From: Planctomycetaceae bacterium
Lineage (GTDB): Bacteria; Planctomycetota; Planctomycetia; Pirellulales; UBA1268
Direction of reading: 5' to 3'
Length of the DNA: 32,251 nt
Assembly: GCA_947453375.1 (NCBI GenBank)
Contig: CANGGT010000024.1
Coordinates: 1-32,251, forward strand
Of this stretch, positions 16,201 through 23,880 are shown piece after piece. Position 1 is the stretch's first letter; every line of letters begins with the position of its first letter. The notes below the pieces were generated by a model, which had not been told where the DNA came from, did no database searches, and was given only the letters and a program-made list of their open reading frames with translations. The translations under genes were made by a program, and so were the position numbers.

Positions 16201-16324
16201 GCTCCGCCGCCGGATCGGGGACGGGGATGTCGGTGAGGGCGCGCTGAGCGGAGGCGACGGGGGCGACCGTGGCGACGACGAGAAGGGCCGACAGCAGGGC
16301 GCGCAGCGGCGAGGCGAGGGGCAT
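13238..16324 (-). CDS. PVC-type membrane-bound dehydrogenase with HEAT-like repeats and c-type haem domain
   Basis: A 1028-residue secreted protein. The signal peptide at 1-26 ends ASAQ. A beta-propeller dehydrogenase domain (about 40-400) carries [60 protein letters not shown] and [19 protein letters not shown] (read [20 protein letters not shown]). A long alpha-helical HEAT-like region (about 410-840) follows. The C-terminal cytochrome c domain has CLACH at 907-911, [12 protein letters not shown], and a likely axial Met1003 in SLMPAGL. This is the PVC-type heme-binding CxxCH architecture, thought to oxidise carbohydrate-like substrates in the periplasm and pass electrons to the haem. Its ATG follows the hydrolase stop after one base, so the two are co-translated. 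The gene is intact. Confidence 0.93.
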   Translation of the reverse strand: MPLASPLRALLSALLVVATVAPVASAQRALTDIPVPDPAAELEAMEVAEGYEVNLFATDPAIRKPLQINFDPRGRLWVSSSSVYPQLRPGEIPDDTVTILDDTDGDGVADVSQVFASGLHMPTAVLPGDGGCYVANATEMLHLADTDGDDRADLRRTVLSGFGTEDTHHLIHTFRWGVDSRLYFNQSIYIHSHVETPSGVRRLNGGGMWRFHPSTLELDVFARGWVNPWGHAIDPWGRSLVTDGAGGEGINLGFPGAAYFTAVGTPRILHGMNPGSPKLCGLEILSGAHLPDDAQGTLVTHDFRANRVCRYRLTESGSGFESEKLPDLIRSSRVDFRPIDVKTGPDGAIYIADWYNPIIQHGEVDFRDDRRDRTHGRIWRVTAKGRALVPRFDATKLANGELIDLLTADGWARDAARRVLVERGIDEVGPDLDDWSAAARRAVPGSAGYHAGLERRCLELLWLRQGLDDGSTAAIDGALLSRVLTSPDPRARAAAARVVVDWADRLGKPGVGPDGSLGPIDLLAPTVDDENAAVRLEGVRALAAVGRRLDPGSPEARRAAALALHAVDRPRDDALDYAVWLAARDLEPAWLPALLAGSFDDGGKIGRVLFAIRAAETTAASGWMMEQWQQAGIDGAKLTGADIDALLHAVALLGTAEHLRHVFDVALAADTPPAKSASLLGHLAESQRKRKVAPAGDLAGLTRLLTSPDAALESAAVDAAGVWQVEAAAATLERIAADVDRPLVRREAACRALGNLPGQAAHDALAALGAGPTTPEPLVAAALSSLVGRSLDDASTITAAWLATGPGDGAIHEVMRAFLGARGAADRLAQALAPTTLAPSTARTALQDVTAAGRPEPGLTAVLERAAASTSGRTMTAEERAWILARVGTGADAGRGRELYRRENLRCLACHRIDREGGRVGPNLTAIGSAAQPDYLLESLLDPAKNVKEGYGSLVVVTTDGQVTSGIPVSRSDTELVLRNALDKEVRLQLADIDEEAPGTSLMPAGLVDGLSKEEIADLVRYLSSLGR

Positions 16325-16325
16325 G

Positions 16326-17306
16326 TCAGGGAGACTCCTGGGCCAGCGTCCGCACCGTCGCCTCGGCCGCCTCGACGAGCGGGTCGAACTGCGGGATCTC
16401 GACGGCGTTGTTCCCCTGCTCGTGTCGACGAAAGAGGAAGAGATACGTCTCGTTGGCGGGGCGCCAACGGTGGAAGAAGAGCCGGTTCTTCTCGTTGACC
16501 GCCGTGCGGATCGCGGCAGTGCGGCCGGCGAAGTCGCCCGAGAGTGGCTTTCCGCAGGCCGCGGCGAAGACCGCTGCGGCGGCGTCGTATCCGGCGTCGG
16601 AGAGGTGGACGCCGTTCTCCGTCAGCCGCGCCCCGGCGGGGAGTTGGGCCTCCACCGCGCCGAACAGATCGACGATTCCTGCACCCTGTTCGAGCGCCAC
16701 GTCCCGGATCGCGGATGCATAGTCGGAGAGCGCGGCGTTGCGGGCGGTGGCCGCGGCGGCGGAGAGCGGGGGGATGGCCTCGAAGGGGGGCGGGGTGACG
16801 AGCACGATTCGCGTCGGGGGGGCGTCGGCTGCTTCCCGTGGCGGCCTGCGGAGATCGTGACAGAGGCGGCCGAGCTGCTCCCGGAACGGCGCGAGGCCGG
16901 CAGCGCCAGCGAACGATTCGTTGCGACCGTAGGCGACGATCACGACCGTCGGCTGGAGGCCGCGGACGAGATCGAGGAGACGGGCATAGCCTGCCGACGG
17001 CGCGTCGAACACGCCGCGCGACTCGGCCCACACCGTGTCGCCGCTCCAGCCGAGATTGCGGAAGGTGAGGTTGGCACCGGGATGCGTGGCAACGAGCGCC
17101 GTCTCGATCGCGCCCCGCTCCCCCTCGCGCTCGATGATCGCATCGCCGAGGAGGACGACCCGGTCGCCGCGAGAGAGTTCGAAGGGGGGCTGGCCGGCCG
17201 GCTCGGCAGCGCCCGGCTGGGAACACAGGCAGATCGCCACGGCGATGAAAAGCCGAGCGGCCAGCGGCAAAAGACCGCCCGGCCAAGGACACGCTTTGGA
17301 GGGCAT
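16326..17306 (-). CDS. SGNH/GDSL-like secreted protein lacking the usual nucleophilic serine
   Basis: A 326-residue secreted protein with a signal peptide at about 1-33 ending PGAAEP. It has the SGNH block layout, but block I reads VVLLGDAIIERE (51-62), with Ala where GDSL enzymes have the Ser nucleophile. Block II is RNLGWSGDTVW (83-93), block III AYGRNES (125-131) and block V ENGVHLSDAGY (230-240), in which Asn replaces the catalytic Asp while His234 stays. The C-terminal region HRWRPANETYLFLFRRHEQG with NNAVEIPQFDPLV is a recognisable extension of planctomycete versions, which I recall as often fused ahead of PVC dehydrogenases. Here the dehydrogenase is a separate gene one nucleotide downstream. 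Hydrolase activity is doubtful; a carbohydrate-binding or alternative chemistry role is possible. Confidence 0.85.
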   Translation of the reverse strand: MPSKACPWPGGLLPLAARLFIAVAICLCSQPGAAEPAGQPPFELSRGDRVVLLGDAIIEREGERGAIETALVATHPGANLTFRNLGWSGDTVWAESRGVFDAPSAGYARLLDLVRGLQPTVVIVAYGRNESFAGAAGLAPFREQLGRLCHDLRRPPREAADAPPTRIVLVTPPPFEAIPPLSAAAATARNAALSDYASAIRDVALEQGAGIVDLFGAVEAQLPAGARLTENGVHLSDAGYDAAAAVFAAACGKPLSGDFAGRTAAIRTAVNEKNRLFFHRWRPANETYLFLFRRHEQGNNAVEIPQFDPLVEAAEATVRTLAQESP

Positions 17307-17447
17307 GGCGGACGCTTCCGGAGTGGCAGGAGAGGTGGTAGTGTAGCCTCCGTCGCGGTGGCCGGGGGGCGTCCGCGGCGGCGGCGTGTGCCGCCGATTG
17401 CCATCTCCCCGATCCCCACCATTTGCACGCATTCCGGAGAGCCATTC

Positions 17448-18272
17448 ATGAAGGGCAACATCAACCACTCCCTCGTCTACTGGTGTTACAACGTCGCCGG
17501 CGACAAGTGGGATCTGGAGAAGATGTGCCACGTCGCCAAGGATCTCGGGTGCACGTCGATCGAGATCCTCGAGCCCGAGGCGTTCCCGACGCTCAAGAAA
17601 CACGGCCTCACCTGCGCGCTGGCTGCCAACGGCATGCCCGGGGCGCCCTTCATGCGCGGCTTCAATAACCCGGCCTACCAGGCTGAGGTGATCGAGCGGA
17701 CGACGAAGACGATCGACGCCTGTGCCGAGCACGGGATGCCGGCCGTGATCGCCTTCACCGGCTACAAGTGGCGCGACGCGGACGATCCCAACAGCGGCGA
17801 GATCTCGCTCGAGGAGGGGGCCGACAACTGCGTGAAGGGGCTCAAGGCCATCGCTTCCCACGCGGAGAAGAAGGGGGTGACGATCTGCCTCGAGCACCTC
17901 AATACCCGCGACGGCAGCCATCCGATGAAGGGCCACCCCGGCTACCAGGGGGACGACATCGACTACGTGGCGAACATCTGCCGCCGTGTCGGATCGCCGC
18001 GCGTCAAGCTCCTCTTCGACATCTACCACGTCCAGGTGATGAACGGCGACGTGATCCGCCGCCTCGAGGAATGCAAGGACGTCATCGGCCACATCCACAC
18101 CGCCGGCAACCCGGGCCGCGCCGAGCTCGACGACAACCAGGAGATCAACTTCCCGCCGATCATGCGGAAGATCGTCCAGCTCGGCTACAAGGGTTGGGTG
18201 GGGCACGAGTTCATCCCCACGCGCGACGCGCTGACCGGTCTCAAGCAGGCCGTCAGCCTGTGCGACGTCTGA
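17448..18272 (+). CDS. Hydroxypyruvate-isomerase-like TIM-barrel protein
   Basis: A 274-residue sugar isomerase/epimerase of the xylose-isomerase-like TIM-barrel superfamily, closest by eye to hydroxypyruvate isomerase. Likely metal ligands and catalytic acids are Glu149 in CLEHLNTRDGSHPMKGHPG, Asp191 in LLFDIYHVQVM, and Glu254 in WVGHEFIPTRD, with HIHTAGNPGRAELDD providing a further His/Asp site. Such enzymes interconvert hydroxypyruvate and tartronate semialdehyde, though relatives act on other small sugars. The ATG at 17448 follows CCGGAGA with about eight bases of spacing, and a long upstream open frame is a shadow of the SGNH gene. It is divergent from that gene and convergent with glycerate kinase, a link to glyoxylate/glycerate metabolism. 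No signal peptide is present, so it is cytoplasmic. Confidence 0.88.
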   Translation: MKGNINHSLVYWCYNVAGDKWDLEKMCHVAKDLGCTSIEILEPEAFPTLKKHGLTCALAANGMPGAPFMRGFNNPAYQAEVIERTTKTIDACAEHGMPAVIAFTGYKWRDADDPNSGEISLEEGADNCVKGLKAIASHAEKKGVTICLEHLNTRDGSHPMKGHPGYQGDDIDYVANICRRVGSPRVKLLFDIYHVQVMNGDVIRRLEECKDVIGHIHTAGNPGRAELDDNQEINFPPIMRKIVQLGYKGWVGHEFIPTRDALTGLKQAVSLCDV

Positions 18273-18317
18273 GCGACGGTCCCCTTCGGGTGAGGCGGTC
18301 ATCGCCGGGCGAGAAGC

Positions 18318-19691
18318 TCACGGCCTGGCGAGAATGATCCGCACGTCGGCGACGTTGGTGCCCGTGGGTCCGGTGCGCACGAGGCCGCCTGAGCGCTCGA
18401 GGATCGGCAAGCTGTCGCAGCGGGCGAGGGCCCGTTCGAGCGCCGGCCGGTCGGCGCCGAGCGCCCGGGCCACGGCCGCGTCGGCTTGTGCGCCGGCTGC
18501 GTCGGTGGGGCCATCCTCGCCGTCGGTGCCGAGGCTCGCCACGAGGAGACCGGCCGGCCAGTTGGCCACCGCCGAGACGGCTGCGAGTACCGTCTGCTGA
18601 TTGCGTCCCCCCAGGCCGTGATCGGCGGGGATCACCACCGTCGCCTCTCCCCCTTCGATGACAGCGCGGGGCTGGCCGTCCCGGGCCGCCCGGGCAGCCA
18701 GCTCGCTCCCTTCTGCCGCGAGCCGGAGGCCGATCCCCTCGGCGTGGTTGAGGGTCGCGGGGGTGCCTGGGCGGGCGTGGCGGACGATCGTTTCATACCC
18801 CAAGGCGCGCGCCGCGGAGGCGGCGGCCTCGACCGCCGTGTCGTTGTTGCCGACGATCCGGTGGCTCACCTCGCAGCCGGCAGCGTTCTGCCAGTTCGGG
18901 CCGGCGGGGGCCGATCGCTGCGGAGAGAACGCCGTGGCAAGATCACGCTCGAGACGCTCGACGATGCGCGGCGCGATACCGGCGGAGATGGCGCCGAAGC
19001 GCTCGAGGAGATCGAGCGCGACTTCCGGCTCGGCCGGCGTCGGCATGCAGGGGCCAGAGGCGATGAGGTCGAGCGGGTCGCCGATGACGTCGGAGAGGAC
19101 GAGGACGACGAGCCTCCCGGCGGTGCAGGCTCGGGCCAGGCCGCCCGCCTTGACGGCGCTTGCCGCCCGGCGGACGGTGTTGAGGCTGCCGATGTCGGCG
19201 CCGGCGCCCGAGAGGAAGCGGGTGACGGCGATCTTGTCGTCGAGGGTGAGGCCGTCGCGCGGCGCTGCCAACAGCGCAGAGCCGCCGCCGGTGACCAGCG
19301 CCACCGCCAGGTCGTCGGGCCCGAGGTGGCCGACGCTTTTCAGCATCGCGGCAGTGGCCGCGACGACGCGCGGCGTGGGGAGATTCACCCCGGCGGGGCG
19401 GGTTTCACGGACCTCGATCGACGCAAGACCCCGGCCACACCCCTCCGGCACGCTGACGAGCCCCGAGAGACGCCCAGGGGGGAAGCCGGCGGCGGCCAAG
19501 CGGGCCTCGAGCCCCGCAGCCATCGCGGCGGCGGCCTTGCCTGCACCGACGACGACGATCCTGCCGGCCGGCAGGGGCCCGAGGAGATCGGCCGGCGCCA
19601 GGGCGAGGAGACGCTCCGGGTCGACGGCGCCGATCGCCCCCTGCCAGATCTGCTCCGCGTCGGCGCGGAGGCTCGACGGCATCGTCATCAT
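18318..19691 (-). CDS. Glycerate 2-kinase (DUF4147/MOFRL type)
   Basis: A 457-residue kinase of the MOFRL family, which phosphorylates D-glycerate to 2-phosphoglycerate. The N-terminal DUF4147 domain shows VVVGAGKAAAAMAAGLEA, VSVPEGCGRG and ALVTGGGSALLAAPRDGLTL, then LNTVRRAASAVKAGGLA and LSDVIGDPLDLIASGP. The C-terminal MOFRL domain has ADHGLGGRNQQTVLAAVSAV and the conserved LGTDGEDGPTDAAGAQAD. ATG codons at 19691, 19688 and 19682 are all possible. The first overlaps the TGA of the upstream gene as ATGA, so translational coupling is likely. It is convergent with the hydroxypyruvate-isomerase-like gene, 45 nt away. The pair fits a route from hydroxypyruvate to glycolysis, but the reductase between them is missing from the window. 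Confidence 0.93.
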   Translation of the reverse strand: MMTMPSSLRADAEQIWQGAIGAVDPERLLALAPADLLGPLPAGRIVVVGAGKAAAAMAAGLEARLAAAGFPPGRLSGLVSVPEGCGRGLASIEVRETRPAGVNLPTPRVVAATAAMLKSVGHLGPDDLAVALVTGGGSALLAAPRDGLTLDDKIAVTRFLSGAGADIGSLNTVRRAASAVKAGGLARACTAGRLVVLVLSDVIGDPLDLIASGPCMPTPAEPEVALDLLERFGAISAGIAPRIVERLERDLATAFSPQRSAPAGPNWQNAAGCEVSHRIVGNNDTAVEAAASAARALGYETIVRHARPGTPATLNHAEGIGLRLAAEGSELAARAARDGQPRAVIEGGEATVVIPADHGLGGRNQQTVLAAVSAVANWPAGLLVASLGTDGEDGPTDAAGAQADAAVARALGADRPALERALARCDSLPILERSGGLVRTGPTGTNVADVRIILARP

Positions 19692-20542
19692 TCACCCGGC
19701 GGCGGCTGGAAATTCTTTGGATCGAACTTGGTGAGATCGATCCCGCCGCGGGCTTCCTCCTCGAGGAGCTTGACGCGCATCTCGAGGCGTTCGAGCCGCC
19801 GCGCGAGGAGCGCCGGCGATTCGGCCGAGGGGGTCGCAGGCGCCGGGCGTGGCACCGACGGATAGCCGAGCTGCCGCTCGAGGGCGGCGAACAGGAAGAG
19901 AGGATCCTTGCCGCGGTTGGCCCGCGCGATCCGCCCCTCCTTCTCGCCGAAGAGCATCGCCCGGTCGGGGCCGGTCTCCTCGCGACCGGCCAGGATCGCC
20001 TCGCGCTTCTCGAGCCTCCAGTACTCCGGGCTGCGGACGCTGATGAGGTCGCCGAGATCGACGAAGCCGACCTGCCGGCCGACGGTGCGGATCCATGACT
20101 TCCAGTCGGCGTCGAAGATCGGGTCTTCGGCGATCGCGTCCATCCCCTGCTGGTAGTCGAGCCGGTTGCGCGAGAGACATTCGAAGCGGTAGAAGAACAG
20201 CCCCTGCGGGGTGGGCCCGTCGGCCAAGTAGCGGGCCTCGCGCTCGAGGATCGCCAGCGCCGTCCGCATGTCGAATCTCCCCCCCTCCTGCTCGGCCCGG
20301 TTCATGACAAATGTCTGGAAGCGGGTGAAGTAGTGGGGGATGCGGGCCATCGCGGTGGAGAGGGTGCCGAAGAGCTTGAGTTCGGCGACGAGGTAGTCGA
20401 TCGCCATCGGCAGCTTCGTCGTCGCGAGGACCTCCTGGGCGATCGATCCGAGGGCCTCCTGGGCTGCGATCCCGGCCGCCATCCGCTCGGCCAAGGCGTG
20501 GAACAGGTGGGCCTGTTCGATGTACTCCTCTCGGTCGAGCAT
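19688..20542 (-). CDS. Conserved-looking protein of unknown function with C-terminal coiled coil
   Basis: A 284-residue soluble, mostly helical protein that I do not recognise. It opens with LDREEYIEQAHLFHALAERM, includes AIDYLVAELKLFGTLSTAMA and RIPHYFTRFQTFVMNRAE, and has many aromatic and acidic residues. A Pro/Ala-rich hinge near 235-250 is followed by a short coiled coil (LLARRLERLEMRVKLLEEEA) and the tail DLTKFDPKNFQPPPGE. There is no signal peptide or membrane helix. Codon use and frame fit the strand, and an overlapping frame (19692-20603) reads as arginine-rich shadow. Its stop overlaps the glycerate kinase start, so both are probably on one transcript. It is divergent from ribBA, with 102 nt between starts. 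Confidence 0.8.
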   Translation of the reverse strand: MLDREEYIEQAHLFHALAERMAAGIAAQEALGSIAQEVLATTKLPMAIDYLVAELKLFGTLSTAMARIPHYFTRFQTFVMNRAEQEGGRFDMRTALAILEREARYLADGPTPQGLFFYRFECLSRNRLDYQQGMDAIAEDPIFDADWKSWIRTVGRQVGFVDLGDLISVRSPEYWRLEKREAILAGREETGPDRAMLFGEKEGRIARANRGKDPLFLFAALERQLGYPSVPRPAPATPSAESPALLARRLERLEMRVKLLEEEARGGIDLTKFDPKNFQPPPGE

Positions 20543-20584
20543 GGAAAAGTCTGTCGCGGGGGACGTCCGGTCGTCGTGGCATCC

Positions 20585-20590
20585 TATACT
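20585..20590 (+). promoter_or_regulatory. Candidate -10 element upstream of ribBA
   Basis: TATACT lies 54 nt before the ribBA start, inside the divergent gap. No convincing -35 is present at 16-18 nt spacing. I looked for an FMN riboswitch, which often precedes ribB-type genes, and saw neither its conserved blocks nor room for it in the 102-nt leader. Confidence 0.35.
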
Positions 20591-20644
20591 CAGGGAGGTT
20601 CACGCGCCGCTTTCGCGCGCGGCTCCTCCCCTACGGGCCTCGCC

Positions 20645-21853
20645 ATGCCGGAAGGTTTTTCCACGATCGAAGCCGCCGTCGCCGCCTTCCGGCGGGGGGA
20701 GGTGATCGTCGTCGTCGACGCCGAAGACCGGGAGAACGAGGGGGATTTCGTCTGCGCCGCCGAGAAGGCCACGCCCGAGGTGGTGAACTTCATGATCCGG
20801 CACGGCCGCGGCCAGGTGTGCATGCCGATCCTGCCGGAGATGGCCCGCCGACTCGATCTGCCGATGATGGTCGAGGCCAATTCCACGCCGCTGGGCACCG
20901 CCTACACCGTCCCGGTCGACCACGTCTCCGCGCGGACGGGGATCACGGCCGGCGAGCGGGCCACGACGATCGCCGCGATCCTTGCCCCCGAGACGCGTCC
21001 GGCCGACTTCGTCCGCCCCGGCCACCTCTTTCCACTCGTGGCCAAGGAGGGGGGCGTGCTCCGCCGAGCCGGCCACACCGAGGCGGCCGTCGATCTGGCG
21101 CGAATGGCGGGGCTCCAGCCGGCGGGAGTGCTCTGCGAGATCCTCGACGACACCGGCAACCGCGCCGACCGGCAGACGCTCCAGGCGCTGGCGCGTGAGC
21201 ACCGGCTCGAGATCATCTCGATCGAACAACTCATCCGTCACCGTCGCACCCGCGAGCAACTCGTTGAGCGGATTGCCGAGGCCGATCTGCCGACGCCCTG
21301 GGGGCGTTTCCGGATCATCGCCTACGGGGTGAAATTCGAGGCCCAGCAGCCGATCGTCCTCGTCATGGGGGATCCCGCCACCGCCACCGATCCGCTCGTC
21401 CGGCTCCACTCCTCCTGCTTCACCGGCGACCTCCTCGACAGCCTCCGCTGCGACTGCGGCGATCAACTCCATCTCGCCCTGGAGAAGATCGGCCAAGAGG
21501 GGGTGGGGGTGCTCGTCTATCTCCCGCAGGAGGGGCGCGGCATCGGGCTGGTGGAGAAGATCCGTGCCTACGCGCTCCAGGATCAGGGGCTCGACACCGT
21601 CGAGGCCAATCTCGCCCTCGGCTTCAAGGCCGATGCCCGGGATTACGGCGTCGGCATCCAGATCCTCAAGGACCTCGGCCTGCGTCGGGTGCGGCTGCTC
21701 ACGAACAATCCGAAGAAGACCGACGCCTTCATCTATGGCGGCTTCGATCTGGAGGTCGTCGATCAAGTGCCGATCCTCCCCCCGGTGCATGAGTTCAACC
21801 AGCGCTACCTGCAGACGAAGCGGGAGAAGATGGGACACCGTTTCCCGGAGTGA
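20645..21853 (+). CDS. ribBA: Bifunctional RibBA: DHBP synthase / GTP cyclohydrolase II
   Basis: A 402-residue fusion supplying both starting branches of riboflavin synthesis. Residues 1-200 are 3,4-dihydroxy-2-butanone-4-phosphate synthase, which acts on ribulose 5-phosphate: DAEDRENEGDF (25-35), RHGRGQVCMPIL (52-63), DHVSARTGITAGERATTI and GHTEAAVDLARM. Residues 205-400 are GTP cyclohydrolase II: RLHSSCFTGDLLDSLRCDCG with zinc ligands Cys258, Cys269 and Cys271, then YLPQEGRGIGLVEKIRAYAL and LLTNNPKKT. ATG at 20645 is the start because the DHBP domain begins at once; an in-frame extension to 20333 is shadow. In the DHBP half the position after GVLCEI reads LDDTGNRADRQTL, slightly unlike the usual NDDG; all other catalytic sites look intact. 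A peptide-binding lipoprotein gene follows 28 nt later. Confidence 0.96.
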   Translation: MPEGFSTIEAAVAAFRRGEVIVVVDAEDRENEGDFVCAAEKATPEVVNFMIRHGRGQVCMPILPEMARRLDLPMMVEANSTPLGTAYTVPVDHVSARTGITAGERATTIAAILAPETRPADFVRPGHLFPLVAKEGGVLRRAGHTEAAVDLARMAGLQPAGVLCEILDDTGNRADRQTLQALAREHRLEIISIEQLIRHRRTREQLVERIAEADLPTPWGRFRIIAYGVKFEAQQPIVLVMGDPATATDPLVRLHSSCFTGDLLDSLRCDCGDQLHLALEKIGQEGVGVLVYLPQEGRGIGLVEKIRAYALQDQGLDTVEANLALGFKADARDYGVGIQILKDLGLRRVRLLTNNPKKTDAFIYGGFDLEVVDQVPILPPVHEFNQRYLQTKREKMGHRFPE

Positions 21854-21881
21854 GCTCGGGCTCGCCGGGGGAGAGAGAATC

Positions 21882-23795
21882 ATGCGCTGGCTGCGATACA
21901 TGCTCGTGATCGTGGCGACGGCGTCGGCCGTGCTCGGCTGCAGCCGGCGGCCTGAGGCGCTGCCGGCGGGAGTGACCGTCCCGGCCCTCGATGGAACGCG
22001 GGGCGCGGTGCGGGCGGCCGGCCTGACGAAGGGGCGCGACGAGGCCTTCGTCCCCCCCACGGCGGCCGAGTTCGATCGCTCCGTCTGGATCGATCGACCG
22101 GTAAAGGACGGCTTGGAAGTCCTCCGGGAGGAACTCGCGGCCGGGGAGCCGGGGGACGAGGGGGCGCTTGCCGCCCCGAACGACTCTCCTGCCGCCAACG
22201 CGCGGATCGTCGCGGCGCTGTCGAGGATGCCCGCCCCCGGCGAAGCCGATCCCGATGCCACGCTCGTCCTCCATCTCCGCACCGATCCGGTCAGCCTCAA
22301 CCCGATCATGCGAGCCACGCCGGCGGACTTCGAAGTCGTCGGGCTGACGGAGTTCCGCCTGTTCTCGTTCGATCGCCGTCTCGAGCCGTTTGCCACGGCG
22401 GAGACGGTCGCCTCCTGGCAAACCAGCGCCGACGGCCTCGTCGACCGGGTCGTGCTCCGCGACGATCTGGTGTGGAGCGACGGCCAGCCGATCACGGCCC
22501 ACGATGTCGCCTTCAGTTATGCCGTGATCATGGATGACGAGCTCCCGGTGCCGAGTGTCCGCGACGGCACCGACCAACTCCGCGCCGTCGAGGCCTATGG
22601 CGAGCGGACGGTCGTGTTCTTCCACCGCGAGCCGTTGGCGACGAACGTCTGGAACCTCAACTTCCCGGTCATCCCCCGTCATGTCCACGAGGGGAAGTGG
22701 CGCGACGACCCGACGTTTCCTGCCGGCGATCCTGCGGCGCCGCCGGTCTGTGGGGGCCCGTACCGGGTCGTCGAGTGGCGCCGGGGGGAACGGGTCTTGC
22801 TGCGCCGGCGCGACGAATGGTCGACCGTCGAAGGAGTCCGGGTACGCGAGCTCCCTTCCTTCCGTGAGATCGAGTTCAGAATCGTCGAGGACTCCGACGC
22901 GGCCTTTGCCGCGCTCGAGGCGGGGACGATCGACGAGATGCTGCTGACGCCCGAGCAGTGGCGGCAGGCGGGAGGGGCTGGGAACGGCCGATGGACGCCG
23001 GTGGCGGCGCCTGAATGGACCGTGACGTTCTTCGCCTGGAACATCGACACGCCGTTGTTCGCCGACCGGCGGGTCCGCCGGGCGATGACCTACGCCTTCG
23101 ATCACGGCTGGATGCTCCGGGAGCTATTTTCTGGCCTCTACGATCCGGCCACCGGCCCGTTCCACGAAGGCTCCTGGGCGGCGCCGCGGAAGCGCCGGCC
23201 CGCAGCCCAACAGGATCTCCAACGCGCTCAGCAACTCCTCGATGACGCCGGATGGGTCGACACCGACAACGATGGCATCCGGGATCGAGATCTCGACGGC
23301 CGCCCCCTCCCCTTTGAGTTCACGATGCTCGTCGCCGACCAGCCGCTCCGCATCCGGACCTGCGAACGCCTTCGCGACGATCTGGCGCGGATCGGGGTGC
23401 GGATGCATCTCCAGGTGGTCGACCAGGCGACGCTCGTCGACCGCACCCAGGCACGCCGTTTCGAGGCCTGGCACGGCAGCCGGGGGGCCGCCGCCGATCC
23501 CGATGCCACGGAGCATCACTGGACGACCGGCGGCGCCGGGAACGTCGTCGGCTATTCCAATCCGCTCGTCGATGCGCTCTACGACGCGGGACGCCGGGAA
23601 CTCAACCGGACGAAGCGCGGCGAGAAGTACGGACGGATCCAGGAACACCTCTGGGAGGATCAGCCCTTCACCTGGCTCTACTGGCGGAACGGGTTGTACG
23701 GATTCTCGAGCGATCTCCGCGGCATTGTTTTCAGCCCCCGCGGGCCCTCCACGTATTCCCCCGGCACCCGCAGCCTGTGGCGCCCACCTCGCTGA
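21882..23795 (+). CDS. Peptide/oligopeptide-binding lipoprotein (SBP_bac_5 family)
   Basis: A 637-residue extracytoplasmic solute-binding protein. The signal ends in the lipobox AVLGC with lipidated Cys20. Family landmarks include ASWQTSADGLVDRVVLRDDLVW (given here as WQTSADGLVDRVVLRDDL and VW), SDGQPITAHDVAFSYAVIMD, GGPYRVVEWRRGERVLLRR, DRRVRRAMTYAFDHGWMLRE and GWVDTDNDGIRDRDLDGRP, the last a common acidic loop in this family rather than a proven calcium site. Such proteins deliver peptides to an Opp/Dpp ABC transporter or act as sensors. No permease or ATPase partner is in the window, so it is an orphan here. GGGGGAGAG upstream of ATG 21882 is a good ribosome-binding site. The first 110 residues, before HLRTDPVSLNPIM, are a longer leader than usual. 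It may share a transcript with ribBA. Confidence 0.9.
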   Translation: MRWLRYMLVIVATASAVLGCSRRPEALPAGVTVPALDGTRGAVRAAGLTKGRDEAFVPPTAAEFDRSVWIDRPVKDGLEVLREELAAGEPGDEGALAAPNDSPAANARIVAALSRMPAPGEADPDATLVLHLRTDPVSLNPIMRATPADFEVVGLTEFRLFSFDRRLEPFATAETVASWQTSADGLVDRVVLRDDLVWSDGQPITAHDVAFSYAVIMDDELPVPSVRDGTDQLRAVEAYGERTVVFFHREPLATNVWNLNFPVIPRHVHEGKWRDDPTFPAGDPAAPPVCGGPYRVVEWRRGERVLLRRRDEWSTVEGVRVRELPSFREIEFRIVEDSDAAFAALEAGTIDEMLLTPEQWRQAGGAGNGRWTPVAAPEWTVTFFAWNIDTPLFADRRVRRAMTYAFDHGWMLRELFSGLYDPATGPFHEGSWAAPRKRRPAAQQDLQRAQQLLDDAGWVDTDNDGIRDRDLDGRPLPFEFTMLVADQPLRIRTCERLRDDLARIGVRMHLQVVDQATLVDRTQARRFEAWHGSRGAAADPDATEHHWTTGGAGNVVGYSNPLVDALYDAGRRELNRTKRGEKYGRIQEHLWEDQPFTWLYWRNGLYGFSSDLRGIVFSPRGPSTYSPGTRSLWRPPR

Positions 23796-23821
23796 CCCGC
23801 AGCAGGCTGGCGCGGTAGAAT
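23792..23821 (+). promoter_or_regulatory. Candidate sigma70-type promoter
   Basis: CTGACC (23792-23797) and TAGAAT (23816-23821) are separated by 18 nt, 60 nt upstream of the ATG at 23881. The -10 is identical to that before the TPM/coiled-coil gene. The -35 overlaps the stop of the binding-protein gene. Confidence 0.45.
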
Positions 23822-23880
23822 GAATCGGTTCGATCGCTCCCCTTGGCCTCCGAGGCCAATTCCTCTCCGCGGAACGCCCC

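Noticed and set aside
19692-20603. Alternative minus-strand frame for the gene before glycerate kinase
   Set aside because: It is dominated by Arg/Gly/Pro, whereas the 19688-20542 frame has normal composition and overlaps the kinase start neatly.
20543-20644. FMN riboswitch in front of ribBA
   Set aside because: The 102-nt leader lacks the conserved blocks and is too short for a full FMN aptamer plus expression platform.
22900-23330. Acidic loop DTDNDGIRDRDLDG in the binding protein as a calcium-binding repeat
   Set aside because: This stretch is a common feature of SBP_bac_5 proteins and is not evidence for a separate calcium domain.
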